A DNA stretch of 31,404 nucleotides from an uncultured Geobacteraceae bacterium. Its GTDB lineage: Bacteria; Desulfobacterota; Desulfuromonadia; Desulfuromonadales; Geopsychrobacteraceae. Below the pieces are notes generated by a model. That model saw only the letters and a list, made by a program, of their open reading frames with translations, did not search any database and was not told the origin of the DNA. The stretch is from NCBI GenBank assembly GCA_937958075.1, contig CALFFB010000244.1, forward strand, positions 1 to 31,404, in the 5' to 3' direction. The position numbers and the translations under genes were made by a program. Each line of letters begins with the position of its first letter. Within the stretch, counting starts at the first letter, position 1. Shown here one piece after another: positions 26,625 to 31,404 of this stretch.

Positions 26625-26671
26625 ACTATCGCCGTGGTGGCCACTTGAGAAGTGGTCGCCACGGCGATAGT
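26625..26671 (-). terminator. Long hairpin terminator of repeat-protein gene 2
   Basis: Arms 26625-26646 and 26650-26671 form a 22-bp stem (20 Watson-Crick pairs and two G-U pairs in RNA) around a 3-base loop. On the minus strand it is followed by TTATTTT, so it fits an intrinsic terminator 44 bases after the repeat-protein stop. The stem is unusually long. Confidence 0.75.
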
Positions 26672-26714
26672 CGGTGATGTCATCCTTACGGTCTTTGGTC
26701 GTTTAGCAGGGCGG

Positions 26715-27131
26715 TCAGCATCTGCAGCCCGTACTTTTGTCCTTGCTGTTTTTATCTGCTATGTTTTGCTCGGATGCTCCGGTATGGCGGCCCGTTCCGA
26801 AGCTTTGCCCGTACTGATCATAGCCGGCCTCGGTGCCGACCTGAGCCAGTAGCTCGGGGTTATAGTTGTAGTTCGCGGCTGCAGCGATGGCTTTTTGCGT
26901 GGCCTGCACGTCGATACCGGCTTCCGTGCCGACCTGAGCCAGCCGGTTGGCGTCGTAGTCGTAATTTACTGCGGCTTTCAGAGCCTTGTCGCTGGCGACA
27001 ATGTCGATACCTGCTTCCGTGCCGATGTGTGGCTGATTGCCGGGAATTCCCTGGCCGGCAAAGGATGTTGCCGCCAGGCTTAAAAGAAACAGTGTGGCCA
27101 GTCCGATGATCGGTGCTGTTTTGCTTTTCAT
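26715..27131 (-). CDS. Secreted 31-residue-repeat protein, Cys-bearing tail
   Basis: A 138-residue paralogue of the protein at 25716-26114, closely alike through the signal peptide (residues 1-25), the AGQGIPGNQPxIGTEAGID opening and two 31-residue repeats (residues 36-66 and 67-97) plus the start of a third. After the repeats the two diverge: this one ends in a Gly/Ser/Lys-rich tail closing with GCRC, two cysteines two apart. AAAGGAGAA precedes the ATG. It has its own sigma-54 promoter and activator pair with the same geometry as the first copy, so gene and control region were duplicated together. The family was not recognised. A periplasmic metal-binding role is inferred from location, export and the Cys tail. 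Confidence 0.8.
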   Translation of the reverse strand: MKSKTAPIIGLATLFLLSLAATSFAGQGIPGNQPHIGTEAGIDIVASDKALKAAVNYDYDANRLAQVGTEAGIDVQATQKAIAAAANYNYNPELLAQVGTEAGYDQYGQSFGTGRHTGASEQNIADKNSKDKSTGCRC

Positions 27132-27216
27132 GTTGTTCTCCTTTTCTTAAGAGTACTGTCTCCCTATTGATCGGGAGGGGTTCGGGTACCTGCCTGTTTT
27201 GCTTGTCGACTGTTTA

Positions 27217-27232
27217 AGCAGAAAGAATGCCA
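27217..27232 (-). promoter_or_regulatory. Sigma-54 promoter of repeat-protein gene 2
   Basis: The minus strand reads TGGCAT-N5-CTGCT: GG and GC elements at sigma-54 spacing, with one deviation at the sixth base. The start site would be near 27207, about 76 bases before the ATG. Confidence 0.78.
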
Positions 27233-27316
27233 ATAAAAATAGAACTCTTAAGTATTCGAAATAAAAGTAAAAACCTTTTGCGCATGGCGAGATTTAATGC
27301 GCTGAACTATTTTTTT

Positions 27317-27352
27317 GAAGAATATTCTCCAGTTTGTCGTAGAGTATTCTCC
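27317..27352. promoter_or_regulatory. Tandem activator site pair 2
   Basis: Sites 27317-27330 (13/14 to GGAGAATATTCTCC) and 27339-27352 (12/14) have centres exactly 22 bp apart. The pair is about 128 bp from the repeat-gene 2 start site and 50-86 bp upstream of the response regulator, so it could also control the regulator's own expression. Confidence 0.82.
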
Positions 27353-27402
27353 TGTTAGCAGATTATGGATGCAACGAAGAGCATTTGCGGGAGCTGATAA
27401 AA

Positions 27403-28773
27403 ATGAGAGAACATATCCTGGTGGTTGACGACGACGAATCGTTGCGGCGGATGATGGAATACACCCTGCAGCAGGCGGGGTATGAGGTGACCGTAGCCGG
27501 TGATGGTGACGAGGCCTTGCCGCTGGTGTCGCAGGTGCAGCCAAGACTGATTATCACCGATCTGAAAATGGAACGGATGGGCGGGTTTGAGCTGTTGACC
27601 CAGGTCAAGCAGCAGTTTCCCGACGTCCTGATGATTGTCGTTACCGCTTTCGGCAGCGTCGAAAGTGCGGTGGAGGCTATGCAGCGGGGTGCCCACGATT
27701 ATCTGGTCAAGCCCTTTACCCGTGAAGTGCTGCGCCTGGCTGTAAAGCGAGCGTTGTCCTATGGGGGGTTGCAGCGGGAAAATAAAGAGCTGCGGAAGAA
27801 ACTTGCCCGCGGCGATAGTTTTGAACTGATTACCGCGGCTCCCGTCATGCAAGAATTGATTGCCACTCTGGATCGGGTGGCGACGTCTGATGTGCCTGTT
27901 CTGCTGACGGGAGAGAGCGGCGTCGGCAAGGAGCTGCTGGCGCGGCGGGTGCATGATCGGAGCGCCCGTAGCGAAAGGCCCTTTGTGGCCCTCAACTGTG
28001 CGGCGATTCCCCAGGGGCTCATTGAAAGTGAGTTGTTCGGACATCACAAGGGGGCGTTCACCGGTGCGTTAAAGGATCGCACGGGAAAATTCGAACAGGC
28101 CGACGGCGGAACACTGTTTCTCGATGAGATCGGTGAGCTGCCTCTCGACCAACAACCGAAACTGCTGCGGGCCCTGCAGCTGGGTGAAATTGAGCCTCTC
28201 GGGGGCAAAACCCGCTCGGTTGATGTGCGGGTGGTGGCGGCAACCAATCTGACTCTGGAAGATGAGATTCGTCAGGGCTCATTTCGTGAGGATCTCTATT
28301 ATCGTTTGGCGGTCATTCCCTTGGAAGTCCCTTCTTTGCGTCGTCGTCGGGAGGATATCCCGCTGCTGGCACGCCATTTTCTGCGTCTATTTGCGGTAGA
28401 TCGCACTTTAAGTTTGTCAGATGAGGTTGTCAGGGGTTTGCAGCAGCATTCCTGGCCGGGCAATGTCAGAGAACTGAAAAACCTGATGCAGCGTCTGGCG
28501 ATTCTGTGTGGCGGTGAGGTAGTCACCATGGCCGACCTTGAGGCAAACCTGCGGCGTGACACCATATCGGCGAATCCGCCTACCGGTGGTGCCGGGAACT
28601 CGGTGTTTGTCCTTCCCGCTGCCGGTTATTCCCTTGAGGAATTGGAAAAATCGGCTATCATTCAGGCGTTGGAACTCAGTGGCGGCAACCAGACGCGCGC
28701 CGCTGAATTGTTGCATATTCCGCGTCACATTCTGCTGTACCGGCTGGAAAAATTCGGCCTTAAATCCTCCTGA
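27403..28773 (+). CDS. NtrC-family sigma-54-dependent response regulator
   Basis: A 456-residue activator. ATG 27403 (MREHILVVDDDES) is preferred over TTG 27385 because it begins at the receiver domain and has GGAG upstream. Receiver residues 1-120 hold the acidic pocket and phospho-acceptor Asp53 in IITDLKM. The AAA+ domain carries Walker A GESGVGKE, the sigma-54-contacting GAFTGA loop, Walker B GGTLFLDEIG and an arginine-finger region. The C-terminal Fis-type helix-turn-helix spans SGGNQTRAAELLHIPRHILLYRLEKFG. It has no intact kinase beside it; the kinase at 21822 is the probable partner. The three paired palindromes around it and the sigma-54 promoters suggest it activates both repeat genes and the efflux operon. 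Confidence 0.95.
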   Translation: MREHILVVDDDESLRRMMEYTLQQAGYEVTVAGDGDEALPLVSQVQPRLIITDLKMERMGGFELLTQVKQQFPDVLMIVVTAFGSVESAVEAMQRGAHDYLVKPFTREVLRLAVKRALSYGGLQRENKELRKKLARGDSFELITAAPVMQELIATLDRVATSDVPVLLTGESGVGKELLARRVHDRSARSERPFVALNCAAIPQGLIESELFGHHKGAFTGALKDRTGKFEQADGGTLFLDEIGELPLDQQPKLLRALQLGEIEPLGGKTRSVDVRVVAATNLTLEDEIRQGSFREDLYYRLAVIPLEVPSLRRRREDIPLLARHFLRLFAVDRTLSLSDEVVRGLQQHSWPGNVRELKNLMQRLAILCGGEVVTMADLEANLRRDTISANPPTGGAGNSVFVLPAAGYSLEELEKSAIIQALELSGGNQTRAAELLHIPRHILLYRLEKFGLKSS

Positions 28774-28797
28774 CAGTCGTTCTTTTGTGTTGCAGGT

Positions 28798-28833
28798 GCA
28801 GACTATTCTGCAAATCCTTGAAGAATAGTCTGC
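28798..28833. promoter_or_regulatory. Tandem activator site pair 3 (also a perfect inverted repeat)
   Basis: Sites 28798-28811 and 28820-28833 (each 11/14 to GGAGAATATTCTCC) have centres 22 bp apart, about 107 bp before the efflux start site. GCAGACTATTCT (28798-28809) and AGAATAGTCTGC (28822-28833) are exact inverted copies, and a T-run follows at 28841-28846, so the element could also terminate the regulator transcript. Confidence 0.8.
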
Positions 28834-28896
28834 ATAACTGTTTTTTCCTCTCCCTTCATATCTTGTAAGTCTCCGAAATTACGCATATCAGCTTTG

Positions 28897-28912
28897 TGGC
28901 ACGCAAGTTGTA
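28897..28912 (+). promoter_or_regulatory. Sigma-54 promoter of the efflux operon
   Basis: TGGCACGCAAGTTGTA matches the sigma-54 consensus TGGCACG-N4-TTGCW with only the C of the -12 GC changed to T. Transcription would begin near 28922, about 34 bases before the outer membrane factor start. Confidence 0.85.
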
Positions 28913-28917
28913 CTAGT

Positions 28918-28947
28918 CCCATCGGAACCCCTGAAAATGCCGATGGG
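28918..28947. repeat. Inverted repeat at the efflux operon start site
   Basis: CCCATCGG (28918-28925) and CCGATGGG (28940-28947) form a perfect 8-bp inverted repeat that spans the predicted start site and touches the GGGAGG ribosome binding site (28945-28950). It may be an operator for a second regulator or a translational hairpin. Confidence 0.45.
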
Positions 28948-28955
28948 AGGTTGTT

Positions 28956-30221
28956 GTGAAGGTTCTTTTCATTACGCTGGTGGCAATTGTCTGGATGCTT
29001 GGAAGTGCCTCAGCCCATGCCGAAAATGTCCTTGAAGAGCTCGTCGGTCAGGCTCTTGAAAGGCATCCGCAGATAACCGCTGCCGCGGCCCGGTGGCAGG
29101 GGCTGCAGCAGCGCGTCGAAGCTGCCGGAGCTTTGGCTGACCCAAGGTTGACTCTAGGTGTGCGCAGTCTGCCGGTAGGTGATCCCCTCGATTTCAGGCA
29201 GGACCCCATGACCCAGAAGGTTGTCGGGATCTCGCAGCTGATTCCCTACCGGGGCAAACTCGGAGCCCGGGCTGACCAGGCGCGCCATGAGGCGGAAGCG
29301 GCGCGCTGGCTGATCGAGGAGCGCAAGCTGGAGTTGGCGCAGATGGTCAGGGAGACCGGTTACCGCATCTATGCTGTCGCCAAAAGCATAGAGCTGACCC
29401 GGCAGAACCTGGTGTTGCTAGATGACCTTATTGCTCTGGCGGAAACCCGTTATGCCGTGGGCGAAGGGTCGATGCAGGAGGCCCTCGAAGCTCAGGTGCG
29501 GCGCTCCGGAATGCAGAACCGGCTGGTGGAGTTCAAACAGCAGCAGCGGTCACTCCAGGCGCTGATGAATGAGCTGACGGTCAATCGCCAGGGGACGCCG
29601 ATTTTTACGGTGGACCTTGAACCACCGGTGACTGATCTCGGCGAGAGTGATGATCTGACGGCGAGGGCGTTGGCTGTGCGTCCCCTGCTGCACAGTCTGG
29701 CGGCCGAACATCAGGCGCGCCTGAGCAGTCGCCGCCTGGCGGAACTGGATTACTATCCCGATACAACCTTGAACGTTGAATATCAGCAGCGCGACACCCT
29801 GAACTCCGGCATGACGGGGGTCGGTGGCAATGATCTGTACAGCCTGATGCTGTCTTTCAATCTGCCCGTGCAGCGGGACAGACGCCGTGCCGTCGAGCAG
29901 GAAAGGATAGCCGAGGGGGCACAGGTCGCAGCCCGGCTGCAGCAGGCGAAAATCAGCATTGAGAGGGGCATTGTCCAGAGCCTGGCAGAGGTGGACCAGC
30001 GGGTTGAACAGGCAACCCTGTATCGCGAGGCGATCATTCCCCAGGCCGAGCAGGCCCTGGAAGCGTCGGTGGCAGCCTATCAGGTTGGCAGGCTCGACTT
30101 TTCCCAGGTGCTGCAACAGCAGCTCGATCTTTTCGATTACCGCATCACCTACCACAGGCTGGTCGCGGATTATTACATCACCCTGGCGCGTTTGCGGACG
30201 TTGGTCGGGGGGGAGTTGTGA
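28956..30221 (+). CDS. TolC/CusC-family outer membrane efflux protein
   Basis: The outer-membrane channel of a tripartite efflux system, 421 residues. The GTG start at 28956 has GGGAGG at 5-base spacing. A signal peptide covers about residues 1-22 (ending ASAHA), with no lipobox Cys, unlike E. coli CusC. The mature protein has the two long coiled-coil OEP repeats of the family, with HPQITAAAARWQG near the N terminus and YQVGRLDFSQVLQQQLDLF near the C terminus. It is the first gene of the operon, 1 base before the adaptor gene. With the metal-binding adaptor next to it, the likely cargo is Cu(I)/Ag(I) or another heavy metal. Confidence 0.92.
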   Translation: MKVLFITLVAIVWMLGSASAHAENVLEELVGQALERHPQITAAAARWQGLQQRVEAAGALADPRLTLGVRSLPVGDPLDFRQDPMTQKVVGISQLIPYRGKLGARADQARHEAEAARWLIEERKLELAQMVRETGYRIYAVAKSIELTRQNLVLLDDLIALAETRYAVGEGSMQEALEAQVRRSGMQNRLVEFKQQQRSLQALMNELTVNRQGTPIFTVDLEPPVTDLGESDDLTARALAVRPLLHSLAAEHQARLSSRRLAELDYYPDTTLNVEYQQRDTLNSGMTGVGGNDLYSLMLSFNLPVQRDRRRAVEQERIAEGAQVAARLQQAKISIERGIVQSLAEVDQRVEQATLYREAIIPQAEQALEASVAAYQVGRLDFSQVLQQQLDLFDYRITYHRLVADYYITLARLRTLVGGEL

Positions 30222-30222
30222 G

Positions 30223-31404
30223 ATGAAAAAAACAGGTCTTTTATTTTTGGCGCTTGTTCTCATGACAGCTGCCGATGTGGTTGCTGACAACCCTGAATAT
30301 ATCAGTCCCATGCACCCCTGGATCACCTCCGATGAACCGGGACAGTGCCCCATCTGTGGCATGGATCTGGTGCCCTATGATCAGTTTGAATCCGGCGGAA
30401 GCGGCAGCACCATTGAGATCGATCCGGTCGTCGTGCAGAACCTGGGGGTGCGCCTGGCAGCGGCTGTACGTGGTGATTTACAGCGTCAGATCCGCACCGT
30501 CGGCATCGTTGATTATGAAGAAACGGGGCGCACTTCCGTCAACAGCAAGATTTCCGGCTGGGTTGAGCAGTTGCACGTCAGCCAGACCGGCCAGGAAATC
30601 CGCAAAGGGGAGCTGCTGCTGACGATCTACAGTCCGGATCTGGTCACCGCCCAGGAAGAGTATCTGCTGGCGGTGCGCAATTATGAGCGTCTGCAGCACA
30701 GCTCTGTAACCGGCGTGGCGGAAAGCGCCGAAAGGTTGCTGGCTTCGGCGGCGCAACGTCTGCGCTACTGGGATATTTCGCAACGGGATATCGAAGCTTT
30801 GCGGCGCAGCAAGCAGGTGCGGAAAACCCTTCCCCTGTACGCGCCTTATGATGGTGTGGTCGTAAAGAAAATGGTGACTCAGGGGATGTTTATCAACGCC
30901 GGAACGGAACTGTATCAGCTGGCGGACCTTTCACGTGTCTGGGTCTATGCCGATATTTACGAGCACGATCTGCCCTGGATTGCTCAAGGGATGGCGGCCG
31001 AGGTGGAGATCCCCCATCGACAACAGCGACTTCCCGGTACGGTCGATCTTCTTTACCCCTATGCCGATGGTAAAACCCGTACTGTCAAGGCCCGTATCGC
31101 CCTGGCCAACAGCGATCGTGCTTTGCGACCGGACATGTTTGTTACCGTGCGTCTGCAGGGACGTACGGTGCGGAACGCAGTGCTGGTTCCGACCGAGGCG
31201 ATTCTTGATTCCGGGGAGCAGCAGCGGGTGTTTGTCGCCCTGGGCGACGGCAGATTCGAGCCGCGACCGGTGCATACCGGCCTGCGCGGCAGCGACGGCC
31301 TGGTCGAGGTTCACGGGATCGACGCCGGCGAACAGGTGGTGGTGAGTGCCCAGTTCATGCTCGATTCGGAAAGCCGCTTGCGTGAAGCCATCGAGAAGAT
31401 GCGG
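30223..31404 (+). CDS. cusB: CusB-like RND periplasmic adaptor with heavy-metal-binding domain (partial)
   Basis: The membrane-fusion protein of the efflux pump, open to the window edge (394 codons seen, 3' end missing). A signal peptide covers about residues 1-22. Residues about 25-53 form a heavy-metal-binding domain, YISPMHPWI...CPICGMDLVPY, the same type found in the CopA ATPase of this island. The barrel-sandwich hybrid and helical hairpin follow (GWVEQLHVSQTGQEIRKGELLLTIYSPDL), then the beta-barrel LADLSRVWVYADIYEHDLPWI, both typical of CusB. It starts 1 base after the outer membrane factor. The RND pump gene (cusA-like) is expected just beyond the window but cannot be seen. Confidence 0.93.
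   Translation, partial: MKKTGLLFLALVLMTAADVVADNPEYISPMHPWITSDEPGQCPICGMDLVPYDQFESGGSGSTIEIDPVVVQNLGVRLAAAVRGDLQRQIRTVGIVDYEETGRTSVNSKISGWVEQLHVSQTGQEIRKGELLLTIYSPDLVTAQEEYLLAVRNYERLQHSSVTGVAESAERLLASAAQRLRYWDISQRDIEALRRSKQVRKTLPLYAPYDGVVVKKMVTQGMFINAGTELYQLADLSRVWVYADIYEHDLPWIAQGMAAEVEIPHRQQRLPGTVDLLYPYADGKTRTVKARIALANSDRALRPDMFVTVRLQGRTVRNAVLVPTEAILDSGEQQRVFVALGDGRFEPRPVHTGLRGSDGLVEVHGIDAGEQVVVSAQFMLDSESRLREAIEKMR

Noticed and set aside
25827..27026. CRISPR-like or satellite repeats
   Set aside because: The 93-bp periodicity lies inside two reading frames and encodes protein repeats; there are no spacers.
28798..28846. The 12-bp inverted repeat after the response regulator read only as an intrinsic terminator
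   Set aside because: The two arms match the other two site pairs in sequence and in the exact 22-bp spacing and lie upstream of a sigma-54 promoter, so an activator site is the better explanation; termination may be a secondary role.

Overview
The window looks like a chromosomal segment of a Gram-negative deltaproteobacterium of the Desulfuromonas/Geobacter kind. This is inferred from the gene set (secreted DUF4124 protein, PocR-GGDEF protein, sigma-54/NtrC control, peptide deformylase beside a double-ACT protein, caa3-type oxidase with two fused cytochrome c domains) and the moderately high GC; no rRNA or marker gene confirms it. Coding density is high and no tRNA, rRNA, CRISPR array or transposase was seen.

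Region 1 (1-7.5 kb, mostly + strand) is housekeeping: prmA, rsmE and a zinc-ribbon/RDD membrane protein, then dapF, a HAD phosphatase, nfo and dtd, mostly with overlapping or closely spaced ends. A metallo-beta-lactamase hydrolase and a 75-residue unknown protein face them on the minus strand. Region 2 (7.6-16 kb) is mixed: a periplasmic rhodanese, a LysR regulator, a PocR-GAF-PAS-GGDEF cyclase overlapping an MscS channel, MATE and EamA transporters, and the def/double-ACT pair. Region 3 (16-21.6 kb, minus strand) is one tight operon, SCO - subunit I - III - IV - II - farnesyltransferase, for an A2-type cytochrome c oxidase whose subunit II carries CuA and two haem c domains. No haem A synthase is in the operon.

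Region 4 (21.6-31.4 kb) is a copper/heavy-metal island and the most interesting part. It holds a membrane histidine kinase, a Cu(I)-type P1B ATPase with YHS and heavy-metal-binding domains preceded by a 49-residue Cys/His-rich membrane peptide, two paralogous secreted proteins built from 31-residue repeats with His- or Cys-bearing tails, an NtrC-type response regulator, and the start of a Cus-like efflux operon (outer membrane factor plus the truncated adaptor at the window edge).

Three tandem pairs of a 14-bp near-palindrome (best consensus GGAGAATATTCTCC), each pair exactly 22 bp centre to centre, lie upstream of three sigma-54 -24/-12 promoters. Two of these drive the repeat-protein genes and one drives the efflux operon. 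The simplest reading is a self-contained regulon of the response regulator, in which the repeat proteins are co-induced periplasmic components of metal (probably copper) resistance. A frameshifted histidine-kinase fragment in the gap between the two repeat genes, in the same orientation as the response regulator, suggests the regulator once had an adjacent kinase and that the locus was later rearranged.
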